Notes under the pieces: generated by a model
Told to the model about the DNA's origin: nothing
The model's database searches: none
What the model saw: only the letters and a program-made list of their open reading frames with translations
In this document: positions 1 through 6,523 of the stretch, in pieces
Position numbering within the stretch: position 1 is the first letter of the stretch
How the letters are laid out: each line of letters begins with the position of its first letter
Translations under genes and position numbers: made by a program
Source of the DNA: Nitrospirota bacterium
Lineage (GTDB): Bacteria > Nitrospirota > Thermodesulfovibrionia > UBA6902
NCBI GenBank assembly: GCA_024277515.1
Contig: JAJRVB010000183.1
Span: forward strand, 1 to 9,013
Reading direction: 5' to 3'
DNA length: 9,013 bases

Positions 1-162
1 GATGTGGAGGAAAATACTATTGTAAAGGAGTTCAGGAAGGGGTACAGGTTAAAAGAGAGGGTATTAAGGGCGGCCCTTGTAGGGGTTGCGGTAAAGAAAT
101 CCGAATCAGGAAACACAGAGACTGAAAGCCCCGGGAACAAGCCTGTGACATCTGACAGATAA
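1..162 (+). CDS. grpE: GrpE nucleotide exchange factor, C-terminal fragment
   Basis: The first 53 codons in frame 1 run open from the window edge to a TAA at 160-162. They encode the end of GrpE, the DnaK nucleotide-exchange factor that acts in the cytoplasm. The visible part matches the end of the GrpE beta-domain: an ENTIVKEFRKGYRLKERVLR segment (residues 4-23 of the fragment), equivalent to the usual 'NTV...xKGYxLxxRxLRPAxV' signature, then LVGVAVKK, then a polar tail of about 20 residues. The family's usual 'RPA' reads 'RAA' here. The 5' part of the gene lies outside the window. It stands 45 nt upstream of dnaK on the same strand, the normal heat-shock operon order (often hrcA-grpE-dnaK-dnaJ). 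The short tail is poorly conserved in the family, so nothing can be read from it. Confidence 0.93.
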   Translation, partial: DVEENTIVKEFRKGYRLKERVLRAALVGVAVKKSESGNTETESPGNKPVTSDR

Positions 163-180
163 CAGCCACGGAACTATAAA
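152..180 (+). promoter_or_regulatory. Possible sigma70-type promoter for dnaK
   Basis: CTGACA at 152-157 and TATAAA at 175-180 are separated by exactly 17 nt, and each matches the sigma70 consensus at five of six positions. The -35 box overlaps the last codons of grpE. A transcript would start around 186-188, just before the GGGAGGAA ribosome site at 193-200, leaving a leader of about 20 nt. This would let dnaK be made apart from grpE. No CIRCE operator is visible. The match is seen directly; promoter activity is inferred, and chance matches of this quality do occur. Confidence 0.4.
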
Positions 181-192
181 GTTTTTTTTAAT

Positions 193-200
193 GGGAGGAA
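193..200 (+). promoter_or_regulatory. Strong ribosome binding site of dnaK
   Basis: GGGAGGAA ends 7 nt before the ATG at 208 and is a near-ideal Shine-Dalgarno sequence. It fixes the dnaK start and contrasts with dnaJ, which has no such site before its ATG. Confidence 0.8.
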
Positions 201-207
201 GAGATTT

Positions 208-2136
208 ATGGGAAGAGTAATTGGAATTGACCTCGGCACAACCAACTCATGCGTGTCCGTGATGGAAGGCGGAGAGCCGACTGTTATAGCGAACCAGGAG
301 GGAACACGGACTACTCCCTCAGTAGTGGCCTTTACCGACAAGGGGGAAAGACTGGTCGGGCAGGTCGCCAAGAGGCAGGCAATAACAAATCCGGAAAACA
401 CGATCTTCTCCATAAAGAGATTGATGGGAAGAAAGTTTAATTCAAAAGAGGCCGATGAAGCCAGGAAAAAGCTGCCTTACAAGATCGTAAGCGCTGCAAA
501 CGGCGATGCGCATGTTGAAGCCCACGGCAAGACATATTCTCCTCCCGAAATTTCCGCAATGATTCTCCAGAAACTTAAACAGGCGGCAGAGGATTATCTC
601 GGCGATACCGTAACGGACGCGGTCATTACGGTCCCTGCGTATTTCGATGACAGTCAGCGTCAGGCCACAAAAGACGCCGGCAAGATCGCGGGACTGAATG
701 TTCTCAGAATTATCAACGAACCGACCGCGGCCGCTCTCGCATACGGTATGGACAAAAAGAAGGAAGAGAAAATTGCGGTATATGATCTCGGCGGCGGGAC
801 CTTTGACATTTCCATTCTGGAGATTGGAGAAGGTGTAGTGGAAGTTAAAGCTACTAACGGAGACACATACCTCGGCGGAGATGACTTTGACATTATTATC
901 ATGGACTGGCTTGTCAATGAATTCAGGAAAGATACCGGCATAGACCTGCACAATGACAATATGGCCCTCCAAAGGCTGAAGGAAAGCGCGGAGAATGCAA
1001 AAATAGAATTATCATCCGCCATGGAAACAGAGATTAACCTGCCGTTTATCACAGCGGATGCCACAGGTCCGAAACATCTGGTCGTAAAGCTCTCCCGCTC
1101 CAAGCTGGAGCAGCTTACTGAAGACCTCATAAAGAGGACGATCGGGCCCTGCAAGACAGCCCTGTCTGATGCGGGACTTAGCGCATCAGACATTAATGAG
1201 GTCATACTTGTAGGAGGACAGACAAGGACCCCTAAAGTACAGCAGGCCGTCAAGGAGTTTTTCGGGAAGGAACCGTCAAAGGGGGTTAACCCCGATGAAG
1301 TTGTGGCGGACGGGGCCGCGATTCAGGCCGGTGTAATGAAAGGGGAGGTAAAGGACGTGCTTCTTCTGGATGTAACACCGCTCTCTCTCGGGATTGAGAC
1401 CCTGGGCGGAATATTCACCAAACTCATAGAAAAAAACACAACGATCCCGGTAAAGAAAAGCCAGGTCTTCTCAACGGCTGCAGACAACCAGCCCGCTGTA
1501 ACGATTAAAATATGCCAGGGCGAAAGAGAGATGGTGAGTGACAACAAACTGCTCGGCAACTTCGAACTGGTCGGTATCCCTCCTGCACCGCGGGGGGTTC
1601 CCCAGATAGAAGTCACGTTTGATATTGACGCAAACGGAATCCTTCACGTGTCCGCCAAAGACAAGGGGACCGGGAAGGAGCAGTCGATAAAAATTACCGC
1701 TTCAAGCGGCCTCTCTAAAGAAGAGATTAACAAGATGACGTCTGACGCGGAGGCCCACGCATCTGAAGACAAGAGCAGACGCGAACTGGCGGAAGTAAAA
1801 AATGAAGCAGACACACTCATATACTCGGTAGAAAAATCGCTGAAGGATTATGGCGACAAAGTGACTGAGGACGAAAAGCAGAAGATCAACACGGCCCTGG
1901 AAAAGTGTAAAAATCTGAAAGATACGACTACCGACCCTCAGGAACTTAAAAAGGCCGTTGAAGAATTAACGGCCGTCTCTCATAAAATCGCTGAAGAAAT
2001 GTACAAGGCCGGAGCAGGGGCAGCAGATGCCGGGCAGTCAGCAGCGGACGCAGGAACAGGAGAGGAAGCTCCGAAAGAAAAGGAAGATGTTGTTGAGGCG
2101 GAATTCGAAGACGAGGATAAGGAGAAGAAGGAGTAA
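208..2136 (+). CDS. dnaK: Chaperone DnaK (Hsp70)
   Basis: Complete 642-residue Hsp70 chaperone, the usual bacterial DnaK length (about 610-640). It binds and releases unfolded peptides in the cytoplasm in an ATP cycle driven by DnaJ and GrpE. The ATPase domain (about 1-382) has the phosphate-1 motif GIDLGTTNSCV (6-16), VYDLGGGTFDISIL (191-204) with the autophosphorylated threonine equivalent at T198, and VILVGGQTRTPKVQ (332-345). The inter-domain linker DVLLLDVTP (383-391) is intact. The substrate-binding domain follows (about 392-500) with NTTIPVKKSQVFSTAADNQ (410-428), then the helical lid, then an Ala/Gly-rich stretch and an acidic tail containing DVVEAEFED, the conserved DnaK end. ATG at 208 is chosen for its strong GGGAGGAA site. 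The usual 'GGMTRMP' reads 'GGQTRTP', a tolerated variant. No frameshift or truncation is seen. Confidence 0.99.
   Translation: MGRVIGIDLGTTNSCVSVMEGGEPTVIANQEGTRTTPSVVAFTDKGERLVGQVAKRQAITNPENTIFSIKRLMGRKFNSKEADEARKKLPYKIVSAANGDAHVEAHGKTYSPPEISAMILQKLKQAAEDYLGDTVTDAVITVPAYFDDSQRQATKDAGKIAGLNVLRIINEPTAAALAYGMDKKKEEKIAVYDLGGGTFDISILEIGEGVVEVKATNGDTYLGGDDFDIIIMDWLVNEFRKDTGIDLHNDNMALQRLKESAENAKIELSSAMETEINLPFITADATGPKHLVVKLSRSKLEQLTEDLIKRTIGPCKTALSDAGLSASDINEVILVGGQTRTPKVQQAVKEFFGKEPSKGVNPDEVVADGAAIQAGVMKGEVKDVLLLDVTPLSLGIETLGGIFTKLIEKNTTIPVKKSQVFSTAADNQPAVTIKICQGEREMVSDNKLLGNFELVGIPPAPRGVPQIEVTFDIDANGILHVSAKDKGTGKEQSIKITASSGLSKEEINKMTSDAEAHASEDKSRRELAEVKNEADTLIYSVEKSLKDYGDKVTEDEKQKINTALEKCKNLKDTTTDPQELKKAVEELTAVSHKIAEEMYKAGAGAADAGQSAADAGTGEEAPKEKEDVVEAEFEDEDKEKKE
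1163..1192 (+). repeat. Perfect 11-bp inverted repeat inside dnaK
   Basis: TGTCTGATGCG (1163-1173) and its exact reverse complement CGCATCAGACA (1182-1192) flank an 8-nt loop, GGACTTAG. The segment lies within the ATPase-domain coding region, around residues 319-329. It would form a stable mRNA hairpin. It has no T tract after it, so it is not an intrinsic terminator. Function unknown. Confidence 0.75.
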
Positions 2137-2145
2137 AAGCAGGTA

Positions 2146-2225
2146 TCAGTATTCAGGGTACAGTAAAAATATTAAATAATTAATCCCTGATCCCTGACTG
2201 CTGACTGCTGATTACTGACTACTGA
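2146..2225 (+). repeat. Opposed heptamer-repeat element between dnaK and dnaJ
   Basis: Six tandem 7-nt units fill 2184-2225: TCCCTGA twice, CTGCTGA twice, TTACTGA and CTACTGA. Opposed units of the same type lie at 2146-2166 on the plus strand: TCAGTAT, TCAGGGT and ACAGTAA, whose complements are ATACTGA, ACCCTGA and TTACTGT. An A/T-rich spacer (about 2167-2183) separates the arms. The element takes up almost the whole gap from the dnaK stop (2136) to the dnaJ ATG (2229). Every unit of the right arm carries TGA, and because 7 is not a multiple of 3 the tract stops all three sense frames. It can pair with itself in short 6-nt blocks such as TCAGGG/CCCTGA. Confidence 0.85.
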
Positions 2226-2228
2226 ATT

Positions 2229-3347
2229 ATGGCAAACGACTATTACCAGACACTCGAAATTGAGAGAAACGCATCCGATGCGGATATAAAGAAGGCATAC
2301 CGGAGACTTGCATTAAAGTATCATCCGGACAGGAATCCCGGGGATAACGGCGCTGAGGAGAAGTTCAAGGAAATCAATGAAGCTTACGCGTGCCTCAGTG
2401 ATCCTCATAAGAGATCCCATTATGATCAGTTCGGCACCACAGAAGACACGGGCGCGGGTTTTGGGGGATTTGGTGATTTCAGCTCAAGTTTCGGTGACAT
2501 ATTTGAGGACGTATTCGGAAATATATTCGGTGACTTTGCAGGAAGGCAGAGGACCCGGCCCTCAAAAGGGGCTGACCTCCGTTATGATCTTGAAGTAAAT
2601 CTCAAAGATGCGGTTTTCGGCGCTGAAAAGAAGATCAAAATCCCGAAATGGGAAAACTGTTCAACATGCAGCGGGAGCGGGGCAAAGCCAGGAAAAGGCC
2701 CGACCACCTGCCGGACATGCGGGGGGACGGGACAGACAAAACTCCAGCAGGGATTTTTTACGATTGCCCGGACATGCGGCACATGCAGCGGAGAGGGAAA
2801 GATCATCACCGATCCCTGCAATAAATGCAGGGGACAGGGCAAGGTCAGGAGGGAGCGTTCAATATCTCTCAAGGTCCCGGCAGGGGTGGACACCGGAATA
2901 AGGCTGAAGGTCTCGGGCGAGGGGGAGGCCGGAAGAAATGGGGGACCAAACGGCGACCTGTATGTTGTTATCCATGTTGAACCTCATCCCTTCTTTAAGC
3001 GCAAAGACAATGACCTGCTTTGCGAAGTGCCTATCTCATTTGTACAGGCCGCACTGGGAGGAGAGATAGAAGTCCCAACAATTGAAGGGAATGAACATAT
3101 CAGGATCCCCGCAGGCACACCGTCAGGCCGTGTTTTTCATCTCAGAGGGAAGGGAGTCCCCAGACTGGGCGGCTATGGCAAAGGGGACCAGTATGTGTCC
3201 GTATTCATAGACGTACCAAAAAAGCTCACGCAAAGACAGAAGGAGCTTCTAATGGAATTTGCCGAAATCAGCGGAGATGACATATCTAAAGGATTCATGG
3301 ACAAGATAAAAGAGATGTTCCACACTCATTATAAAGAAGCGAAGTAA
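2229..3347 (+). CDS. dnaJ: Chaperone DnaJ (Hsp40, type I)
   Basis: Complete 372-residue type I J-protein, the co-chaperone that delivers substrates to DnaK and stimulates its ATPase. The J domain (about 4-68) contains the essential HPD triad at 32-34 (KYHPDRNPG). A Gly/Phe-rich region follows (about 75-105), with DIFEDVFGNIFGDF. All four zinc-binding CxxCxGxG modules are intact: CSTCSGSG (144-151), CRTCGGTG (161-168), CGTCSGEG (183-190) and CNKCRGQG (197-204). The C-terminal substrate-binding domain runs from about 210 to 335 with the typical GDLYVVIHVEPHPFFKR block (242-258). The ATG at 2229 matches the standard DnaJ N-terminus, but it is preceded directly by heptamer repeats and not by a Shine-Dalgarno sequence. 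Initiation may therefore rely on coupling to dnaK or on the repeat's structure. The stop is 15 nt from the end of the convergent ResB-like gene. Confidence 0.98.
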   Translation: MANDYYQTLEIERNASDADIKKAYRRLALKYHPDRNPGDNGAEEKFKEINEAYACLSDPHKRSHYDQFGTTEDTGAGFGGFGDFSSSFGDIFEDVFGNIFGDFAGRQRTRPSKGADLRYDLEVNLKDAVFGAEKKIKIPKWENCSTCSGSGAKPGKGPTTCRTCGGTGQTKLQQGFFTIARTCGTCSGEGKIITDPCNKCRGQGKVRRERSISLKVPAGVDTGIRLKVSGEGEAGRNGGPNGDLYVVIHVEPHPFFKRKDNDLLCEVPISFVQAALGGEIEVPTIEGNEHIRIPAGTPSGRVFHLRGKGVPRLGGYGKGDQYVSVFIDVPKKLTQRQKELLMEFAEISGDDISKGFMDKIKEMFHTHYKEAK

Positions 3348-3362
3348 CCCTGCTGTTTTTCC

Positions 3363-4370
3363 TCAGTTTCGGAATGGCAATAAGGCAATAACCAGCCTCA
3401 ATAAATAAACCGGCATTCCGAATACAATCAAAAAGATCCCGTATTTTATAATTGGAATCCCCGGATCTTTTGCCGCTTCAAGCTGGACCCAGTATGTATG
3501 CCTGAAATATCCAAGCGCAAATCTGTCGAAACTCAGCGCTTCACCGGAATCACCCTCTGCTATCACCTTTTCTCCGCTGAATACCCTCGTACTGTATCGT
3601 GGATTCTCAAGGTTAAATACCGGCGCCTGAGCAGTGCCGCCATGATCAGTTTCAGGTGCCAGGGATACCAGGAACCTGTATGGATAGGGCATTATATCAA
3701 AGTAATCGCTCCTTCCCGGAGGAAGCAGCCGCAGGGCCATATATCCACTCTGTATCAGTCTCCCGTTTTCAAACAACTCAACGCCAGGGGCGATTCCGTA
3801 ATTAAGGATGTGAAAGTAGGTCCTGCCTATTTTGACCGGTGGATATGCCCCCACCCTGTAGGCCTTGTCAAGGCCGTCAATCAGGGTTATTTCAGGCTCA
3901 TGGTCAAGAAGACCATCCTGCCCGGATTTTTTGTACTGACTTTTAATACCGGGGCTTAAATCCACTACCCTGTAATTTTCACTGCTCCATGAAGGCCTGA
4001 TCACGTCCCCTTCCCCCGCGAGTCTGCTGTCAAACTGCCTCACGTTAATGCTCAGGAAAAAACCGGTCAAGTAAAGCATCGCACCGGCTGAAAGCATAAG
4101 CCAGGCGACAAACCCGATCTTATTACCACTGAATCTGACCTTGATCCCCCTGATCAGATTGAGATAGCCGCTAACAAGAAAAAGAATAAACAGGGCCTGT
4201 ATCAGGGAGGTTTTCTCAACCCCGGACACAAAGAAGGCAAATGCCTCATCCATCCAGATCGCCAAAGAAACATAATACACCAGCCAGCCTCCAGCCAGCC
4301 AGAGAAGGAAGGCCCTGGATGAAAGAATAGTGAACGGTAATTTTAATATTTGATAACCAATATTATTCAT
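3363..4370 (-). CDS. ResB/Ccs1-like membrane protein, last gene of the iron operon
   Basis: 335 residues from the ATG at 4370. That ATG overlaps the upstream TGA as ATGA, so it is preferred over a GTG at 4394. Topology is ResB-like: three N-terminal membrane segments (about 20-39, 56-74, 84-106), a periplasmic domain of about 190 residues, and one C-terminal segment (about 305-328). Other ResB-like signs are a GEGDVI stretch just after the third segment (119-124), KIGRTYFHILNYGIAPG in the periplasmic domain (180-196), and KDPGIPIIKYGIFLIVFG before and in the last segment (301-318). ResB works with CcsA in periplasmic heme delivery and cytochrome c assembly. This protein is short for the family and has no histidine before residue 157, so the membrane histidine expected to hold heme is absent. 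No CcsA lies in the window. The family call is moderately sure; a role in iron or redox handling is inferred from the operon only. Confidence 0.65.
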   Translation of the reverse strand: MNNIGYQILKLPFTILSSRAFLLWLAGGWLVYYVSLAIWMDEAFAFFVSGVEKTSLIQALFILFLVSGYLNLIRGIKVRFSGNKIGFVAWLMLSAGAMLYLTGFFLSINVRQFDSRLAGEGDVIRPSWSSENYRVVDLSPGIKSQYKKSGQDGLLDHEPEITLIDGLDKAYRVGAYPPVKIGRTYFHILNYGIAPGVELFENGRLIQSGYMALRLLPPGRSDYFDIMPYPYRFLVSLAPETDHGGTAQAPVFNLENPRYSTRVFSGEKVIAEGDSGEALSFDRFALGYFRHTYWVQLEAAKDPGIPIIKYGIFLIVFGMPVYLLRLVIALLPFRN

Positions 4371-5737
4371 CGTCCGGAATTCACAAACCCCCACTTTTTT
4401 ATTATCTCTTTCAGCTCTATCCTGATAAAGCCGTCACCTATATCCGCTGCAAGTGGTACAGGGTTACAGCCGCCTGCCCTGCCCAGGGTATTGACCGGAA
4501 TCGGGGTGCTGCAATATAAACATACTACGTGGTCATCTCTCTGCCCGTATCCCGAGGGAGGACATATCTCGCATGCATCAAGGCAGACTGAAAGCGAATT
4601 ATCAGCCTTTTTGATTACCATAACTCTCACCTCTTCTCCCTCATGCACAAAAGAAAATTTATGCAGTCTCCCGTCCATCACATCCGTGACCGGGTCCTTC
4701 AGAGGTATGACGATCACCCCATTATCCGCAACGACCGGCCTGGGTTCCGGGTCATATACCTGTAATACCTTCTCCCCGCCATATGAAAACCATGCAGAAA
4801 TTATAAAGACCATAAAAAAGATCACAGGAACGGCCTTCTTCCTTCTGTCTGACAGCATGAGCGCCCTGGTCTTCCGCCTTGCAATATTTGTCCTGGCCGG
4901 GGGTTCCGGCAGGGGCCGGAAAAGAGTGTGATTGATGAACAGAGCAGGAAGAGCAAGCAGTATAAAAAGAGAGGCTATAGAGGCAAAGCCCGGACCAAAA
5001 AATGTACCTATAAAGTCCCATGTAGTCTTCTTCAGCAGTGGATGGTCAGGCACCATCAGCATTACAAATGTCTGGTGAACAAGGTCATGAATAAATTTTA
5101 TAAAACCCCTCTGAACGGACGGGATGAGAGAAAGTTCCGAGATGCCTTTGATCCCGCTCCCAAACAGTTTTACCATGGCAAGAAAGAGCAGAAGCTGTGG
5201 AAAGGCAAAAAAGCTTCCGAGCCAGAACGGCTTATAAAGCCTAACAAAGGAAAATATAATAACAGCTGCAATCATGATCCCTGCTGCAGCAGATACGGCA
5301 GTCATGAAAGTATTTTCTTTTAATTCCGCAAGCTCATTCAGATAGACCGCTGATCCTGTGAAATCGGGAAGAAAAAAGATGACCGTTAGAGAAAAAACAA
5401 GGGTCCTGATAACAAACTCACTTCTCATACCGTCCCTGAAAACAAAAAGGTCGACCCCGGAAGCATGATACAAGGCAGCCCCGCTGAATATCAGAAAGAG
5501 CGCAAATGACATCGAAATTATGTTTCCGATAAAATCCCCTGAAACGGGACTTTCCGGGAACAATAAAAATGAGAGCCCCAAAAGCAGGGATAAAGAAATC
5601 CCTGTATAGAAAGACTTTGCCAAAGACTTTCTGTCATTTGAGAGAAGGTAGGAGTAAAAGACGAGCCAGACAAGACCGGCCTTAATGCCTTCCTTAAAGC
5701 CGATCAGCTGAGCTTCATAAATTATGCTGTTTATCAT
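4367..5737 (-). CDS. Polytopic membrane protein with C-terminal DUF2318 Fe-S-type domain
   Basis: 456 residues from the ATG at 5737. A longer frame from GTG 5809 would translate repeat DNA and is rejected. About eight hydrophobic segments are visible (near 17-32, 45-61, 70-92, 107-125, 143-165, 170-192, 241-268, 302-318), followed by a soluble, probably periplasmic domain. That domain carries the DUF2318 cysteine pattern: C385, C389, C392, GYGQRDDHVVCLYC with C406 and C409, and GGCNPVPL with C424. DUF2318 proteins are annotated as Fe-S-containing membrane proteins and accompany FTR1/P19 iron uptake (Cj1660 type). The N-terminus has EAQLIGFKEGIKAGL (8-22), which looks like a degenerate version of the FTR1 'REGLE' helix. 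The segment FIHDLVHQTFVMLMVPDHP (215-233) adds possible metal ligands H217, H221, D231 and H232. It overlaps the downstream ResB-like gene by 4 nt. Role in iron transfer or reduction is inferred. Confidence 0.85.
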   Translation of the reverse strand: MINSIIYEAQLIGFKEGIKAGLVWLVFYSYLLSNDRKSLAKSFYTGISLSLLLGLSFLLFPESPVSGDFIGNIISMSFALFLIFSGAALYHASGVDLFVFRDGMRSEFVIRTLVFSLTVIFFLPDFTGSAVYLNELAELKENTFMTAVSAAAGIMIAAVIIFSFVRLYKPFWLGSFFAFPQLLLFLAMVKLFGSGIKGISELSLIPSVQRGFIKFIHDLVHQTFVMLMVPDHPLLKKTTWDFIGTFFGPGFASIASLFILLALPALFINHTLFRPLPEPPARTNIARRKTRALMLSDRRKKAVPVIFFMVFIISAWFSYGGEKVLQVYDPEPRPVVADNGVIVIPLKDPVTDVMDGRLHKFSFVHEGEEVRVMVIKKADNSLSVCLDACEICPPSGYGQRDDHVVCLYCSTPIPVNTLGRAGGCNPVPLAADIGDGFIRIELKEIIKKWGFVNSGR

Positions 5738-5739
5738 TA

Positions 5740-5849
5740 GGATTCCAGGGTTCGAGGATTCAAGGGGTCGGGGGGTCAAGTGATAAAACACAGACGTTGC
5801 TTCGTTCACTTGAACCCTTGAATCCTAGGCCCCTTTAACCCTTTCCTTT
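5740..5849 (-). repeat. Octamer-repeat inverted element between ATPase and DUF2318 genes
   Basis: Left arm: five 8-nt units at 5740-5779, reading on the minus strand TTGACCCC, CCGACCCC, TTGAATCC, TCGAACCC, TGGAATCC, then TA and the ATG of the DUF2318 gene. Right arm: opposed units on the plus strand from 5810, namely TTGAACCC, TTGAATCC, TAGGCCCC, TTTAACCC and the decayed TTTCCTTT. The arms can pair through TCAAGTGA (5776-5783) with TCACTTGA (5806-5813) around a 22-nt loop, and again through GGATTCAAGGG with CCCTTGAATCC after skipping one unit. The right arm covers the stop codon and last codons of the ATPase gene. Confidence 0.85.
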
Positions 5850-6520
5850 ATAAATTCATCCCCGACAATATGCCCGTCTTCCATCTGCAATACCCTGTCT
5901 CCCCACTTTGAAACAAATGGATCATGGGTAACCAGGACTATCGTAAAGTGGTCTTCTCTGTGAATTGAATCAAGAAGTTCCAGAATTATTTCTGTGTTGT
6001 CGCGGTCAAGGTTGCCCGTAGGCTCGTCAGCCAGCAATATGCCGGGACTGTTTATCAATGCCCTTGCTATGCAGATACGCTGCTGTTCACCTCCGGAAAG
6101 CTGGGAAGGCCTGTGATGCAGCCTCTGCCCAAGTCCTACACGCTTCAAGGCCTCACCTGCCTCCTCTTCATCAGCCATGCTGTGGAAATACTGGGCAAGC
6201 ATCACATTTTCGACGGCGGTCAGGTACGGGATGAGATGTGACTGCTGAAAGATAAAGCCTATCTGCTCTCTCCTGAATATCGCGAGATGGTCCTCGTCGA
6301 GGGCTTCAACATCGGTTGAATCAATTATCACATCACCTGAAGTCGAGTTGTCCAGGCCGCCGATAATATTCAGGAGCGTACTCTTGCCCGATCCTGACGG
6401 ACCCATGATGTTTATCCATTGCCCCTTTTCTACCGTCATACTCACACCGCGAAGGGCATACGCGGTCTTGTATTCCTTTACGAGGTTTCTTACCTGAATA
6501 AAAGACTTGTTATTTGTCAT
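5825..6520 (-). CDS. ABC transporter ATPase, MacB/LolD type
   Basis: 231 residues, the normal size of a stand-alone MacB/LolD-class ATPase, which powers FtsX-type permeases at the inner membrane. All nucleotide-binding motifs are intact: Walker A GPSGSGKST (40-48), Q-loop FIFQQSHLIP (89-98), signature LSGGEQQR (141-148), Walker B ILLADEP (161-167) with D-loop GNLD (169-172), and switch histidine H199 in LVTHD. The ATG at 6520 is preceded by an AAGGGA site inside the end of permease 2, whose stop is 3 nt away, so the two are surely co-transcribed. The two permeases upstream form its membrane partners. Its last codons (RVKGA) lie within the decayed arm of the octamer repeat. Substrate cannot be read from the ATPase. 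The operon suggests iron handling, as with Cj1663 of Campylobacter. Confidence 0.95.
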   Translation of the reverse strand: MTNNKSFIQVRNLVKEYKTAYALRGVSMTVEKGQWINIMGPSGSGKSTLLNIIGGLDNSTSGDVIIDSTDVEALDEDHLAIFRREQIGFIFQQSHLIPYLTAVENVMLAQYFHSMADEEEAGEALKRVGLGQRLHHRPSQLSGGEQQRICIARALINSPGILLADEPTGNLDRDNTEIILELLDSIHREDHFTIVLVTHDPFVSKWGDRVLQMEDGHIVGDEFIKERVKGA

Positions 6521-6523
6521 TTA

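Noticed and set aside
163..207. CIRCE (HrcA) operator before dnaK
   Set aside because: No TTAGCACTC-N9-GAGTGCTAA-like inverted repeat is present. If there is one, it would lie upstream of grpE outside the window.
442..1253. Long minus-strand frames within dnaK
   Set aside because: Antisense shadows of a conserved gene; the translations show no family motifs.
2146..2225. CRISPR array or intrinsic terminator in the dnaK-dnaJ gap
   Set aside because: Units are 7 nt with no spacers, and there is no GC-rich stem followed by a T tract.
3498..3959. 153-codon open frame on the plus strand inside the ResB-like gene
   Set aside because: It is antisense to a gene with clear membrane topology and has no recognisable domain or ribosome site.
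4371..4394. GTG start at 4394 for the ResB-like gene
   Set aside because: The ATG at 4370 forms a 4-nt ATGA overlap with the preceding stop, the same coupling seen between the two permeases.
5738..5809. N-terminal extension of the DUF2318 protein from GTG 5809
   Set aside because: The extension is coded by octamer-repeat DNA and its spacer. The natural start at ATG 5737 gives a membrane-protein N-terminus.
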